NCBI GenBank assembly: GCA_963669155.1 | Contig: OZ022576.1 | Location: forward strand, 3,949,822 to 4,013,821 | Length of the DNA stretch: 64,000 nucleotides | From: Arbacia lixula | Taxonomy: Eukaryota > Echinodermata > Echinoidea > Arbacioida > Arbaciidae | Direction of reading: 5' to 3' | Part shown: positions 1 through 11,350 of the stretch, piece after piece | Position numbering within the stretch: position 1 is the first letter of the stretch | Layout of the letters: each line of letters begins with the position of its first letter | Notes under the pieces: model-generated | Told to the model about the DNA's origin: nothing | Database searches by the model: none | The model's input: the letters and a program-made list of their open reading frames with translations, nothing else | Translations under genes and position numbers: made by a program

Positions 1-1097
1 CGAGTATTCACTCCGTGGACCTAGATCTATTCGCATGAGCACGCCCGGCCGGTCGGCCGGCTGGTTAGATTTATCATAACAACAAGATAGACCTACTGGC
101 TACCCATGATACCGTACGGTCGAGTCCAGATCCCGAGTCCAGATCTAAAAGAAAACATGAGTAGTAGACTGGCTGCTGAAGAAACTTGTTTGGATCTGGG
201 AAATCTACACTCTGATTAATAGACCTTACACTCTAATTAATAGACCTAGACCCTCTAGATATCTGTGTTGTTATGAGTTGGTGCATCGTAGCCCTGGGAC
301 TGCTATCGCGTAGCGGGAGCGTGAGCGGGCTGGTCGCAGTATAAAGTGTATCTGGATCAATGATACGTTTGTCGTTAGATCTCACTTCGATCTCATGACA
401 TTTAAAAGCATAACAACCATGTTGACCTCGAGGCTGTAGACCTGTAACTTAAGTTTAGATCCAACGTATGAATTAGATCTAGATCTATCTATTAAAACTC
501 TGACATTCGAACAGAGTGATTAGTAAATACAGAACACACTACAATTAACTGCAGTACCGTTTAGAGGTATAGTAGAGTACGCGTATACTATTACGGATGT
601 TTATGTTGAACTGTTGGTTATGCAACAGCTTTCTAGCAGTAGATCTAGACTAGAGCCTAATCCGAGTAGGACAGGTTTACTCAATTGATAACGTTCAATA
701 CCAGTCTAGACCTCTAAAACTGGAATTACAATGTATGTCCAGGCCTTTCAAAGTTAAAGTGCGATTTAGATCTCACAAGACTTTCAAGCGTAGAATGATG
801 ACATTTATGCAGGTAGATAACTCATAACAGTTGCATACACCATCAATCATCGTTGACCTTTTTACATAGACCCTTGGCCTTGGGTCTGTATAATTTTTAA
901 CGTTTACTTATAAATACGACTACGTACACCTACTCGAACGTAAACATCGAGTCGAGTCTTTAAAACTAAATTACCACTGAATACCGAGATTAACTCGCTA
1001 TTAGCTGACATTAATAGACATTGATTAACTTACCGCCAATAAGGAATCACATTTTGCCCATCTTTCTTTACAAACGATGGCAAAAAGCTTCACCAAA
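1..1097. other. Left flank of the retrotransposon, no gene seen
   Basis: No open frame or RNA gene could be supported here. The stretch is AT-rich, and its first 760 bases are unusually dense in AGATCT, TAGATC and TAGACC words (for example around 470-490 and 640-655). It ends at the 4-bp target duplication of the LTR element. The repeated words could come from an old tandem repeat, but no clear period is visible. Confidence 0.5.
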
Positions 1098-1101
1098 ACA
1101 T
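1098..1101. repeat. Target-site duplication ACAT, left copy
   Basis: ACAT directly precedes the TG of the left LTR. The same four bases directly follow the CA end of the far LTR at 29270-29273. This pairs the two LTRs as the ends of one insertion, despite the 28 kb between them. Gypsy-type elements usually make 4-6 bp duplications. Confidence 0.85.
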
Positions 1102-1825
1102 TGTGGCGGTTTTGTACTATAGCCGGGTTATGACTATAATAAAAATGTGGTGTTAAATATGATGAAGTTAAGGTTGATAAACATCGGTTCATGCAGTAAT
1201 CCTAAAATCACTATCAATCGCACGTGAAACACCTCAAATCATCATTGCGTGCTCTCATCACATTTGCCAACATAAAAATAAAAACAATTACGATTGGTCA
1301 GACACTATACAAAACTTCGTTGTACACAAATGTACGGTTGAATGTGCGTTTAATTATATGTATTCAAATCTCTTGTGAAGTAATTCTCCTTCCGTGAACA
1401 CAATATATATGCATGTAATTTACTTATGGAAAATACCGATATACCTTTATCTTTGGTTGCTGTTTATTTATCAACAATATAATTAGGAAATAAATGGGTA
1501 TTCGTATAGTTATAGTTCGTACTAATGGGTACGATGGTTTGTGTTGGTTTATCACGATAGTGTATCCATATGACAATAGCGATGCAAGTCAATAACTGTC
1601 GTGAATATCCAACGGTTAATATTCATCCGTTTACTGAGCTCTAGTAGATTTTGTAATCCACAAGCGTTTGTTTTTATAAACAATATGTTAAGCCTACTTG
1701 GGCTATAGAATTTATCTGTATTGCCTTATTATAAAGGCTGTGGTTATTTAACCTGCAATGAAATGTGCATCCATAAAAAGTGCAACTCGGTAACATGCAC
1801 GTCACGAGTGAGGTGCTAAAGTTGA

Positions 1826-1840
1826 CACTAGATGGCGCTA
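1826..1840. promoter_or_regulatory. CTCF-like motif in the LTR
   Basis: CACTAGATGGCGCTA resembles the animal CTCF core (AG(A/G)(T/G)GGCGC preceded by CCA-like bases). It lies just past the putative polyadenylation signal on the element strand. The other LTR carries the same bases at 8928-8942. A near-identical site lies upstream of the LysM gene (30350-30364). Binding is inferred from motif likeness only. Confidence 0.35.
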
Positions 1841-1944
1841 ATTTAAAATGATCCTTTATTTAGGAGGCTACCAATGTTTGGTGCGCGTAATTAGAACATC
1901 AAATTACGCTCTTCATCGACCGGCGCAACTTGTTGCGGGTCGGG

Positions 1945-1954
1945 TATATATATA
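1945..1954 (-). promoter_or_regulatory. Candidate TATA box of the LTR
   Basis: A ten-base TA run lies in the LTR, with AATAAA about 90 bases downstream on the element strand, the usual spacing of an LTR promoter and its R region. The equivalent site in the promoter-side LTR is 9047-9056. There the nested transposon separates it from the outer 1.06 kb of U3. Because TA runs are symmetrical, the orientation rests on the gene direction. Confidence 0.35.
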
Positions 1955-3974
1955 CTGGAATTATTACATCAGCTGAATATTACCGAGGAAATACTCTCAA
2001 GGTAATTGATAAAATGATCCCCCTCTTATTTGGTTAATTTATACGCTGGCAATGTTGAACCAACAACAGCCATTAACTAACCAAAAAAAGGGTTGGAATG
2101 AAATATTATATTTTTATCATAACATCAACCTTTAAGGGATGTTAATCGCTTTTGGTATTATAACGCAATGTAGCGTGTATGCGTCCTGGCTTTATTTATT
2201 TGTAATTTAGCCGGACGTGCCGTGGCAATAATGGCTCACGATTTAATGATGTATTTAGATCTATTGGAGCAGCGGTTTATAAAGCTGGGCGACTGTGGAC
2301 GTTATTTGCATCAACACCTTATACGTACTTGTACATGTATGTCTAAATACCCTGGCTACAATTAGTCATGATATTGCTCCAAGAAAACATAACTGATGGT
2401 GGTTGAATTAATTCTTTACACGGTAATCATATAGAATTCTAAATAACTCAACATGAAATAACCAGAATTAATACACTACAGTCTTAATATTCTTACAGGT
2501 AAATGATACCTTAATTGGTATGAATAGGGAGGTTGAACTTTAGATAAGCTTATATATCTGCTTAGATGTGGGTTTATCCACAATAAGTATATAACCTCTA
2601 CCTTTAACTTTCAAACATGAAACTTTATAAGTTAAGTAATATTATCATCAACACCTTCTTTACAGCAGTAAACTTGAGTTTAGTTTAGCTTTTGCTTAGC
2701 GGATGATTTATACAATTTATATCAATGACTTTGGGTCATTAAATGTTATACAGAACGGGCTCACCGGGAGTTCGATGCAGTAATATGCAAATCCGGAATA
2801 CCGCTGAAATGTCCTCTAGGAATTCATATCCGAGGTAGATTGCGAAATCGCTCGTAGTTGGTTCTCTAGCTCGGCTGATTCGCGGCGAGAATTTAGCGTG
2901 CACGCTGTTCGGGGAAGTGTCCCTTGTAGTCCGCGATAGGTGACGCGATCGAACGGTGACGCGAGATGTAATCTAAAGAGTTTGCGACAAGTTGAACGGG
3001 CTTAATTGCTGAAGAAGATCAGGAAAACCTTACTTGTCCTTGGCTTGCGATGCATTACAATAATGCAATAATTGTTTGATGCATGGGACTCTTGTCATTA
3101 GCTGACGTCCGCTGGGATGTGTATCGACCTTTGTACGGCGTCTTGCAATATAATTGTGTCCCTGCAGTGGTTAGACCAGATCTAGGTCCAGGTCTAGTTG
3201 ATGACGCTCTTAGCGTAGTGCTGTGATTTTAGCGAGAAGTTGAGGCGACAACCCTGGCTGTAATAGTGTCCAAATATCACTTTGTACGGGTTGTACGTTA
3301 GGCTGGATGTCACGCTGATAATGTAAATTGTTCGCTGTAAATTCACAGTTTAGATGCAGTAGCTGCATATATATTCTGACAGTCCAATTAGTTGAGTTTC
3401 TGCCGTAAAATATCGCTCAGTTTGGCTTTGCAAATTTCACTGTCTCGTATATAAAATACATTGACATTTGCTCGGTCGCGGAGCGAAGTTGAAACGTGTG
3501 TTGACTCGACGCTATCTTCGTGCGGAGTTTTTTGTTAACAAAAATGGCTGAACATCGCGAATCCGTATGGAAATTGCGAAATATAGACGCGATCGGCTCT
3601 CGTGCTGATTCGCTAACGAAACGCGTACTAATACATATTCATTACTAAATTAACATATTTACACTTGATTGGTTAGAAGTACTACGCTTACGCTAACACG
3701 TCAGAATATATACATACATGAATATATTAGCATACGTTATAAACTGAAAACGTAAACACCTGTCTAGACATGCTAATGGACGGGTTTACTGATATTTACA
3801 AACTGATATGCCAGTGATACAATATGGAACATACAAGGCAATCTTATGTGAAGTGTGCGTTGCCTAATAATGATTTACAATGAATGAGTAATTTACAGGC
3901 AACATTTCGTTCATGTTCATGACATTTTAAAGAAAGAATCTAATTAAATGACATAATATAACCAACATGCTACA

Positions 3975-3990
3975 TTTAGCCCCCTCCTAG
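3975..3990 (-). promoter_or_regulatory. Polypurine tract next to the 3' LTR
   Basis: Read on the minus strand this is CTAGGAGGGGGCTAAA, directly followed by the TGTAGC start of the LTR. This is where plus-strand primers form during reverse transcription. CCTCCTAG here pairs with CTAGGAGG at about 4008-4015, so the tract could fold into a small hairpin. Confidence 0.7.
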
Positions 3991-4078
3991 TCGCGACTTG
4001 CTGAAAGCTAGGAGGGACGATATAAAAAAGAACAGTAGCGTGTGGGTAAAAGTACCCCGGGAAATTACCCTTTAAACA

Positions 4079-7000
4079 CTAGCCTACAAACGTAAGAAAA
4101 CGTTGTGGCCAATGAACGTGCCTGCCTGAACGCGTAATTCGCACAGGTGGGTCCGGCTGCACGGGAGGATCAGGGGCAGGTTGTGACCGGGGAGGAGGTG
4201 TTTGGGCTGGAAGATCATCCGCCCTGGGAGTTTCCCTAGGCCCTTGCCTATGAGTTTGTGGAGATGTGGCTTTCTCCATGAATGCGGGTTTTAGACGGTC
4301 TACACTCACCGTCACTCGTTTGCCCCGCTGATCTAGCACAAAATACTTTGGAGTGCGCTGTGTGACCTTGAATGGGCCACAATAGGGTGGTTGTAGAGGT
4401 TTCTGAACATGGTCTTGTCGGATGAAGACATGTGTACAGTCGTCCAAAACTTTTGGAATGTACGACTTGACCGATTGTTGGCGCGTGCCAGCAGGCGAGA
4501 GGTCCACCATGTGGCGTTTAAGCCTATGCGCATAATCGGTAGGGTCAAAGGATTCTGTGGGTGAGCTCGGAGCTACCATTTGTCCCGGGAGCCGAAGGTT
4601 GGTCCCATAAACAAGCTCCGCTGGTGTACAGCCGATATCTTCCTTGACTGTGGCACGAATGCCGAGTAGTATGAGAGGCAAGTGCTCTGTCCATCGAGTA
4701 GGTTCCGGCTGTGCCTTCAGGGAGGCCTTTAGCTGCCTGTGGAAACGTTCCACAAGTCCGTTGGACTGAGGGTGATATGCAGTGGTGCGCACTGATGTAC
4801 TGCCTAAAAGATCTGTCAATGTCTTGAATAAGACAGACTCGAATTGTCGGCCACGATCGTGAGTAATGGATATGGGTGATCCAAATCGGGCAATCCAGTG
4901 CTCAAATAGCACTTTCGCTACGGTTTCGGCCGATATATCCCTGATGGGGAAAGCCTCAGGCCATCGGGTGAACCTGTCAACTACTGTGAGTAGGTAAGAG
5001 TACCCTTGTGATGGGGGCAATGGCCCAACCAAATCTATGTGGATGTAGCCAAAGCGGGCATCAGGGGCAGCGAAGGTGCCCAGTGGGGCTCTGATGTGTC
5101 TGTGTATCTTTGCGCGTTGGCACTGCACGCATGTGCGTGCCCATTCCCGGACGTCCTTATTGATCCCTGGCCAAACGTAACGCGCAACTACCAACTTCTG
5201 GGTGGCGTTGATGCCGGGATGGGACAATCCGTGGAGGGACTCAAAAACAGTCCGCCTATGGCGCTTTGGGATGAACGGTCGTGGTTGACCGGTTGATGTG
5301 TCACACCAGATGTATCCTGCTTGAGAAGCTAGGAGAACTTTTTCAAGTTTTAAGGACGAGTCATCCTCGAGGAGTAATCGCAATTCTGCATCATCCTGCT
5401 GGTCCTTACTGATTTCGTCGAGATCGACGGTCTGAGATGAATGTAGGGCCATGACTGGGATGCGTGATAGGGCATCCGCCACGACATTGTCTTGGCCTTT
5501 AATGTGCCGGATATCCGCCGTGAACTGTGAGATATAGTCCAAGTGGCGTATCTCTCTGGGCGAGTGCCTGTCAGGCTTTGCGCGCAGAGCATAGATCAGA
5601 GGTTTGTGGTCCGTGAAAACTGTGAATTCACGACCTTCGAGGAAATGGCGGAAATGCCTTATTGCTAGATAGATAGCTAGGAGTTCTCGGCCAAATGTGC
5701 TATATTTGACCTCGTTTGGTTGCAGTCTCTTGGAAAAGAATGCAATTGGTCTCGATTCGCCTTCGTGTTCCTGCTGTAGAACAGCGCCGACGGCTGTGTC
5801 GGAGGCGTCGACCATGAGGCAGCTATGCCGGTCCGATGAGGGGTGTACTAACATAGTTGCGTTGGCAAGATCATGTTTGATCCTGCGGAACGCAGTAGTA
5901 CACTCCGGGGACCATGGCAATGGTTTGCTTGAGCGGCGTGGTTGATTGCGGAGCAGATCTGTCAAGGGCGCGAGAATTTCAGCGCAGTGCGGAATGAAAC
6001 GGCGGTAAAAATTTACCATGCCTAGGAACGCGCGCAGCGGTTTCAGTGTAGTAGGTTGCGGGAATTCCCTGATTGAGGCAACCTTTTCTGGAAGGGGATG
6101 GCAGCCCTGACTGTCAAGGTGATGGCCTAGGAAGTCCAGCTCCTCTTTGCCAAGCTCGCACTTTGTGGGGTGCACGACCACACCATACTCTTGTAGTCTG
6201 GAAAAGAGTTGGCGCAGGTGGTCACGGTGCTGGTCGGGTGTGTCGCTCGCAATCAAGAGGTCGTCTATGTAGGCATAGACGAAGGATAGATCCCTTGTAA
6301 CTCTATCGATGAACCTTTGGAAGGTTTGGGCCGCGTTACGCAGGCCGAATGGCATCCGGCGGAAATTGAATAACCCAAATGGGGTTGTAATGGCCGTCTT
6401 GGGCACATCCGCCGGGTCGATAGGTATCTGGTGATACGCCCTGACCAGGTCGATCTTTGAGAAGATCTTCTTCCCCACTAAATGCACTGCAAAATCCTGC
6501 AGGTGTGGGATTGGGTACCGGTCAGGTACGGTCATTCTGTTCAGTGCCCGATAATCCCCACACGGGCGCCAGTCTCCCGACTTTTTGGGCACCATGTGGA
6601 GCGGGGATGACCACGGGCTGTCTGAGGGCTCAATGATCCCTAGATCGAGCATGTGTTGAAATTCGTTTCGGGCTATGTTGAGCCGGTCTGTGGGCAGACG
6701 ACGCGGGCGGCCTATGCATGGGGGCCCTTCGGTGACGATATGGTGCGTCACGTCATGCTTTATTGGTGCGTCCTTGTGCATCGGACTTGTGATGTCCGGG
6801 AATTGCGCGAGAATCTCCTCGTATGAGTTGGCCGGTTCTATCGGGCTCATGGTAGGACTAATTCCACCAGTTGAGGGAACCGGGTCCATGCCTACAACTG
6901 CTAATTGAGTTGTGGAGTCGCGCAGGCACTGTGCACGGACGTCTACCACAAGTCCATAATGGTGCAGAAAATCTGCTCCCAATAGTGGCGTGGATACATC

Positions 7001-7267
7001 TGCCAGGATGAAGATCCACCTGAATGTCCGGCGTAGGCCGAGGTCAAGGGTCAGGGATCGCTGACCGTAGGTGGCTATTGTTGTTTTATTGGCCGCTTGT
7101 AGTGTGAAAGGCGATGCGGACTTTCTGTCCTTCACTGCGGCGGGTATGACACTTACTGTAGCGCCAGTGTCCACCAAGAATTTGCTCATAGAAATATGGT
7201 CTCGAACGAAGAACAAGCGGCAGTTTGTCCCAGCGGGCAGTGCCGCATCTACTGGCTGGGTTTCCCG
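4079..7267 (-). CDS. Pol polyprotein (protease, reverse transcriptase, RNase H, integrase), read by -1 frameshift
   Basis: This frame gives about 1062 residues when counted from the first codon after the putative slip. In order it shows: protease with DTG at 33-35; reverse transcriptase with YIDD at 333-336 inside [11 protein letters not shown]; RNase H with acidic residues near 487, 528 and 553; integrase with zinc ligands H679, H683, C713, C716; and a catalytic triad D745, D804, E840 with the usual 35-residue D-E spacing. The tail [12 protein letters not shown] is like other Gypsy integrase ends. There is no chromodomain and no stop inside, so the protein looks intact. The frame opens about 30 bases upstream of the slip site and has no good ATG at its start, so it is probably made only as a Gag-Pol fusion. 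Its domain order and motifs are typical of Ty3/Gypsy elements. Confidence 0.95.
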   Translation of the reverse strand, partial: RETQPVDAALPAGTNCRLFFVRDHISMSKFLVDTGATVSVIPAAVKDRKSASPFTLQAANKTTIATYGQRSLTLDLGLRRTFRWIFILADVSTPLLGADFLHHYGLVVDVRAQCLRDSTTQLAVVGMDPVPSTGGISPTMSPIEPANSYEEILAQFPDITSPMHKDAPIKHDVTHHIVTEGPPCIGRPRRLPTDRLNIARNEFQHMLDLGIIEPSDSPWSSPLHMVPKKSGDWRPCGDYRALNRMTVPDRYPIPHLQDFAVHLVGKKIFSKIDLVRAYHQIPIDPADVPKTAITTPFGLFNFRRMPFGLRNAAQTFQRFIDRVTRDLSFVYAYIDDLLIASDTPDQHRDHLRQLFSRLQEYGVVVHPTKCELGKEELDFLGHHLDSQGCHPLPEKVASIREFPQPTTLKPLRAFLGMVNFYRRFIPHCAEILAPLTDLLRNQPRRSSKPLPWSPECTTAFRRIKHDLANATMLVHPSSDRHSCLMVDASDTAVGAVLQQEHEGESRPIAFFSKRLQPNEVKYSTFGRELLAIYLAIRHFRHFLEGREFTVFTDHKPLIYALRAKPDRHSPREIRHLDYISQFTADIRHIKGQDNVVADALSRIPVMALHSSQTVDLDEISKDQQDDAELRLLLEDDSSLKLEKVLLASQAGYIWCDTSTGQPRPFIPKRHRRTVFESLHGLSHPGINATQKLVVARYVWPGINKDVREWARTCVQCQRAKIHRHIRAPLGTFAAPDARFGYIHIDLVGPLPPSQGYSYLLTVVDRFTRWPEAFPIRDISAETVAKVLFEHWIARFGSPISITHDRGRQFESVLFKTLTDLLGSTSVRTTAYHPQSNGLVERFHRQLKASLKAQPEPTRWTEHLPLILLGIRATVKEDIGCTPAELVYGTNLRLPGQMVAPSSPTESFDPTDYAHRLKRHMVDLSPAGTRQQSVKSYIPKVLDDCTHVFIRQDHVQKPLQPPYCGPFKVTQRTPKYFVLDQRGKRVTVSVDRLKPAFMEKATSPQTHRQGPRETPRADDLPAQTPPPRSQPAPDPPVQPDPPVRITRSGRHVHWPQRFLTFVG

Positions 7268-8121
7268 TTTCCCGACTCTGTCGGTTTCGTAGGAAATTTA
7301 CACGGTGAAATACACCTGAATGACTTGGCCCCAAATTTATGGTGGTACCAACAAAGATCGCCGACCTGCTTTCTGTCACGGCTCCGACTACGGTTCCGAC
7401 CTGTATTCCTTCCTCGGGAGGTAGAACGCGATCGGTCGAGCTGAGTCTGGAGCTTGTCCACCGCGGCGACGAGGCAATTTACCTTCTCCTCAAGGGAGTG
7501 GTAATTGGATGCGGGTACGCTTGGCATTGGCGCAGTCTGCGGTATAGGGGCGGCTGCGGCGATTTGGGGGACATGAACGTCCATGATCCGGTCCGCTAGG
7601 TTTGCTAGGGCGTCCAGCGAAACTGAGTCCACGGATGCCGCAAGGACAACACGGATGCTTGGGGTTAGGCGTTGTAAGAACAATTCCTTGAATATGCCTT
7701 CCTCGAGGTGTCGGTCCCCGAGTAACTGGCGCATACGACGCAGCAGCTGGGATGGTTTTTTATCCCCTAGTTCTTCCTCGCTTAGGAGGAGCTGTACCCG
7801 TCGTTGTTCAGACGCTGATGTGCGCTTTATTAACTCCGCCTTAAGGGTGGAGTATGGCTTCTGAGCGGGTGTGTCTATGATGAGGTCACGAACCTCTACG
7901 GCCACCTCGGGCTGGAGTGCGGAGACTATGTGGTAGAATTTTGTTTCTTCTACCGTGATGCCTCGTGTGGCGAACTGCGCTTCCGCTTGCGCGAACCAAA
8001 CCATAGGGTCCGCCGGCCAATATGGTGGTAGCTTTATGGCTACGAAGCCGACGTTCGGCTTGACGTCTTTCGCCTCCATTGTGGGCGGCTTTACCTCATC
8101 AGGCTCTTGTTTATGGGCCAT
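7249..8121 (-). CDS. Gag structural protein of the Gypsy-type element
   Basis: This 290-residue ORF starts at an ATG about 60 bases inside the primer-binding site. The N-terminal part (about 25-100), rich in [19 protein letters not shown] residues, matches the gag domain of many arthropod and marine invertebrate Gypsy elements (I believe the DUF7041 type). A basic RS-rich stretch lies at 230-251. It is followed by a single zinc-finger-like motif with C257, H260, C270 and C274 (CWYHHKFG...). It should package the RNA and form the particle. Gag ends at a TAG at 7249-7251 and overlaps the start of the pol frame by about 45 bases, one base back (-1). Confidence 0.9.
   Translation of the reverse strand: MAHKQEPDEVKPPTMEAKDVKPNVGFVAIKLPPYWPADPMVWFAQAEAQFATRGITVEETKFYHIVSALQPEVAVEVRDLIIDTPAQKPYSTLKAELIKRTSASEQRRVQLLLSEEELGDKKPSQLLRRMRQLLGDRHLEEGIFKELFLQRLTPSIRVVLAASVDSVSLDALANLADRIMDVHVPQIAAAAPIPQTAPMPSVPASNYHSLEEKVNCLVAAVDKLQTQLDRSRSTSRGRNTGRNRSRSRDRKQVGDLCWYHHKFGAKSFRCISPCKFPTKPTESGNGKPSQ
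7267..7273 (-). promoter_or_regulatory. Candidate -1 ribosomal frameshift site GGGAAAC
   Basis: On the coding strand the gag codons read TCG GGA AAC, giving G GGA AAC in the X XXY YYZ form needed for a -1 slip, eight codons before the gag TAG. After the slip the frame runs into CGG GAA ACC and on into protease without a stop. The heptamer GGGAAAC occurs twice in a row (7260-7266 and 7267-7273), but only this one is in the gag register. No downstream pseudoknot was worked out. Confidence 0.65.
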
Positions 8122-8183
8122 GATGTGTATGAATGTGTAAAAGCAGTATTAGCTCAAATTACGATATAATTTATGTGTCGACC

Positions 8184-8202
8184 AATCACGTCGGGGTCAC
8201 CA
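8184..8202 (-). promoter_or_regulatory. Primer-binding site for tRNA-Trp
   Basis: The plus strand reads AATCACGTCGGGGTCACCA, the 3' end of animal tRNA-Trp including the added CCA. It lies one base from the 5' LTR. On the element strand the site is TGGTGACCCCGACGTGATT, so a tRNA-Trp would anneal to prime minus-strand synthesis. The match runs 19 bases and then stops, so this is a primer site and not a tRNA gene. Confidence 0.85.
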
Positions 8203-8203
8203 A

Positions 8204-10020
8204 TGTGGCGGTTTTGTACTATAGCCGGGTTATGACTATAATAAAAATGTGGTGTTAAATATGATGAAGTTAAGGTTTATAAACATCGGTTCATGCAGTA
8301 ATCCTAAAATCACTATCAATCGCACGTGAAACACCTCAAATCATCATTGCGTGCTCTCATCACATTTGCCAACATAAAAATAAAAACAATTACGATTGGT
8401 CAGACACTATACAAAACTTCGTTGTACACAAATGTACGGTTGAATGTGCGTTTAATTATATGTATTCAAATCTCTTGTGAAGTAATTCTCCTTCCGTGAA
8501 CACAATATATATGCATGTAATTTACTTATGGAAAATACCGATATACCTTTATCTTTGGTTGCTGTTTATTTATCAACAATATAATTAGGAAATAAATGGG
8601 TATTCGTATAGTTATAGTTCGTACTAATGGGTACGATGGTTTGTGTTGGTTTATCACGATAGTGTATCCATATGACAATAGCGATGCAAGTCAATAACTG
8701 TCGTGAATATCCAACGGTTAATATTCATCCGTTTACTGAGCTCTAGTAGATTTTGTAATCCACAAGCGTTTGTTTTTATAAACAATATGTTAAGCCTACT
8801 TGGGCTATAGAATTTATCTGTATTGCCTTATTATAAAGGCTGTGGTTATTTAACCTGCAATGAAATGTGCATCCATAAAAAGTGCAACTCGGTAACATGC
8901 ACGTCACGAGTGAGGTGCTAAAGTTGACACTAGATGGCGCTAATTTAAAATGATCCTTTATTTAGGAGGCTACCAATGTTTGGTGCGCGTAATTAGAACA
9001 TCAAATTACGCTCTTCATCGACCGGCGCAACTTGTTGCGGGTCGGGTATATATATACTGGAATTATTACATCAGCTGAATATTACCGAGGAAATACTCTC
9101 AAGGTAATTGATAAAATGATCCCCCTCTTATTTGGTTAATTTATACGCTGGCAATGTTGAACCAACAACAGCCATTAACTAACCAAAAAAAGGGTTGGAA
9201 TGAAATATTATATTTTTATCATAACATCAACCTTTAAGGGATGTTAATCGCTTTTGGTATTATAACGCAATGTAGCGTGTATGCGTCCTGGCTTTATTTA
9301 TTTGTAATTTAGCCGGACGTGCCGTGGCAATAATGGCTCACGATTTAATGATGTATTTAGATCTATTGGAGCAGCGGTTTATAAAGCTGGGCGACTGTGG
9401 ACGTTATTTGCATCAACACCTTATACGTACTTGTACATGTATGTCTAAATACCCTGGCTACAATTAGTCATGATATTGCTCCAAGAAAACATAACTGATG
9501 GTGGTTGAATTAATTCTTTACACGGTAATCATATAGAATTCTAAATAACTCAACATGAAATAACCAGAATTAATACACTACAGTCTTAATATTCTTACAG
9601 GTAAATGATACCTTAATTGGTATGAATAGGGAGGTTGAACTTTAGATAAGCTTATATATCTGCTTAGATGTGGGTTTATCCACAATAAGTATATAACCTC
9701 TACCTTTAACTTTCAAACATGAAACTTTATAAGTTAAGTAATATTATCATCAACACCTTCTTTACAGCAGTAAACTTGAGTTTAGTTTAGCTTTTGCTTA
9801 GCGGATGATTTATACAATTTATATCAATGACTTTGGGTCATTAAATGTTATACAGAACGGGCTCACCGGGAGTTCGATGCAGTAATATGCAAATCCGGAA
9901 TACCGCTGAAATGTCCTCTAGGAATTCATATCCGAGGTAGATTGCGAAATCGCTCGTAGTTGGTTCTCTAGCTCGGCTGATTCGCGGCGAGAATTTAGCG
10001 TGCACGCTGTTCGGGGAAGT
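8204..10020 (-). repeat. 5' LTR of the retrotransposon, inner part (1817 bp)
   Basis: This is identical in layout to 1102-2918 and differs at 8278 (T for G). It holds the putative TATA run (9047-9056) and the CTCF-like motif (8928-8942). It stops at AAGT, where the 18.2-kb DNA transposon begins, and continues at 28214. Confidence 0.95.
10019..10020. repeat. 2-bp target duplication GT of the DNA transposon, left copy
   Basis: The intact LTR reads GGGGAAGTGTCCC at 2911-2923. In the split LTR the left side ends AAGT and the right side resumes GTGTCCC at 28212, so GT is present twice. Two bases is a short duplication; TIR ends one base in or out would change it. Confidence 0.65.
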
Positions 10021-10955
10021 CCCAGCTAACAATTGGACGTTTTCTGAACGTTCTAAAAACGTTCCAAGTTGGTTCTATGGACGTTCTGTCAAAACGTTTA
10101 AAAAACGTCCTTTTGTGGAAGGTTTTGGACGTTAATAAAACGTTCCAAATGGACGTTTAGAAAACGTTTTTTAAACGTTTTAAAACGTTTAATAAACCTA
10201 AAATGAACCTTTCAAAATTATTAAGGACCTGTAGAAAACCTTTGGAACGTTATGGACGTTTAAAAACCTTTCAAAAATATTTTGAACATTCCGTGGACGT
10301 TCTGTAGACGTTCTGTGAACGTCCAGAAAACCTTTTAAAAACCTTTGGAACGTTTTAAAACGTTTTAAGAAAGTCCAAAAAACCTAATGAACCTTTCTGG
10401 AACGTTAAGAGAATCTTTTGCATCAGCCTAGGACGTTTATAAAACGTTTTAAGAACGTTTAGATAACCTTTAAAAAACGTATGGAACCTTCCAGGAACAT
10501 TCAGAGAACCTATCATAACCAAAAAGGACGCCCAGAAAACCTTACAAACGTTCTAAAGCAGTCCAAAAAACCTAATGAACCTTTCTAGAACGTTCAGAGA
10601 ACCTTTTCTATCAGCCTAGGACGTTTATAAAACGTTCTAAGAACGTTTAGATAACCTTTAAAAGACGTACGGAACCGTCCAGGAACGTTCACAGAACCTA
10701 GCAAAACTATAAAGGACGTCCAGAAAACCTGTAAAAAACATTTAGAACGTTCTAAAAACGTTTCGAGGAAGTCCAAAAAACCTAATGACCCTTTCTGGAA
10801 CGTTCAGAGAGCCTTTGATCACTGCCAAGAAAATGTTTTAAGAACGTTTAGATAACTTCCAAATAATGTATGGAACCTTTCAGGAACGTTCATGGAACAT
10901 GTCAAAACAAAGAGGACGGTTAGAAACCTTTCAAGGACGTCTAAATATATTCAAT
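10021..10955. repeat. Left terminal repeat and subterminal AACGTT array
   Basis: After CCCAGCTAACA, the DNA holds about 32 ACGTT words in 0.9 kb by eye count, often as AACGTT or AACGTTC. Near variants such as GGACGTCC and AACCTTT are mixed in. AACGTT is its own reverse complement, so it can serve both ends alike. Such arrays are binding sites for the element's own protein in CACTA transposons; here that role is inferred. Confidence 0.85.
10372..10950. repeat. Three tandem units of about 190-210 bp within the left array
   Basis: Units begin with AGTCCAAAAAACCTAATGA at 10372, 10560 and 10770 and carry the same order of AACGTT words. They differ at scattered positions. The right end has no such long units, so the left end has grown by local duplication. 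Confidence 0.8.
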
Positions 10956-10986
10956 AAACACTTTCAAAATGTTTTACTTGTGAAGG

Positions 10987-11340
10987 ATGTTGAGAGAACT
11001 TTTTAAAGATTTTCTTCTTTTTTTTTATTATTACTTTAATGTCCTGGAAAAGTTAAAAGAACAGGCAATGAATATTGTAATAACTATAAACAGTTTAAAG
11101 ATCATCCAACAAAGAGTATGCAACAATTATAATACAACGATGTCACATATATCATTGGTTTCACTATTTTATTATCAAACATACATAATGTATGTAAAAA
11201 GACTTGTTGATACAGAGCATTATATATCACAAAAATGAATGAATGTTAAAAAACACGTGTAAGAAAAGGTATTTTTCCGAATATACAGTAGTATCAAATA
11301 ACAAATACTTCTACTCATATTTAGCCATCTACTACAGTAT
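10987..11340. other. AT-rich spacer inside the transposon, no gene seen
   Basis: A short AT-rich open frame occurs at 10987-11238, but its composition is that of random AT-rich DNA and it resembles no protein I know. It lies between the subterminal array and the diverged tandem array. Confidence 0.4.
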
Positions 11341-11350
11341 CATATCAATG

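Larger units (their letters stand above)
1102..3974 (-). repeat. Long terminal repeat (3' LTR of the minus-strand element), complete
   Basis: This repeat matches 8204-10020 plus 28214-29269 base for base in length, starting TGTGGCGG and ending GCTACA on the plus strand. At 2873 bp it is very long for a Gypsy-type LTR. On the element strand it holds a TATA-like run (1954 to 1945) and, about 90 bases further on, AATAAA (1860 to 1855). That suggests a short R region there, a U3 of about 2 kb and a U5 of about 0.75 kb. A perfect palindrome CGCAACTTGTTGCG (1924-1937) sits just downstream of the TATA run. The U3/R/U5 limits are inferred. Confidence 0.92.

Noticed and set aside
3975..4078. An env-like gene between pol and the 3' LTR
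   Set aside because: Only about 100 bases separate the pol stop from the LTR; there is no room and no frame.
5039..6908. Plus-strand open frames across the retrotransposon
   Set aside because: They are antisense to pol, which has clear domains on the minus strand, and none resembles a protein.
8184..8202. Possible tRNA-Trp gene
   Set aside because: Only the 3' 19 bases match, including the CCA that is not genomically encoded in animals, and it abuts an LTR. It is the primer-binding site.
8204..10020. Tandem duplication or a solo LTR
   Set aside because: The sequence resumes at 28214 at exactly the next LTR base, with matching ACAT duplications at 1098 and 29270, so it is one LTR split by an insertion.
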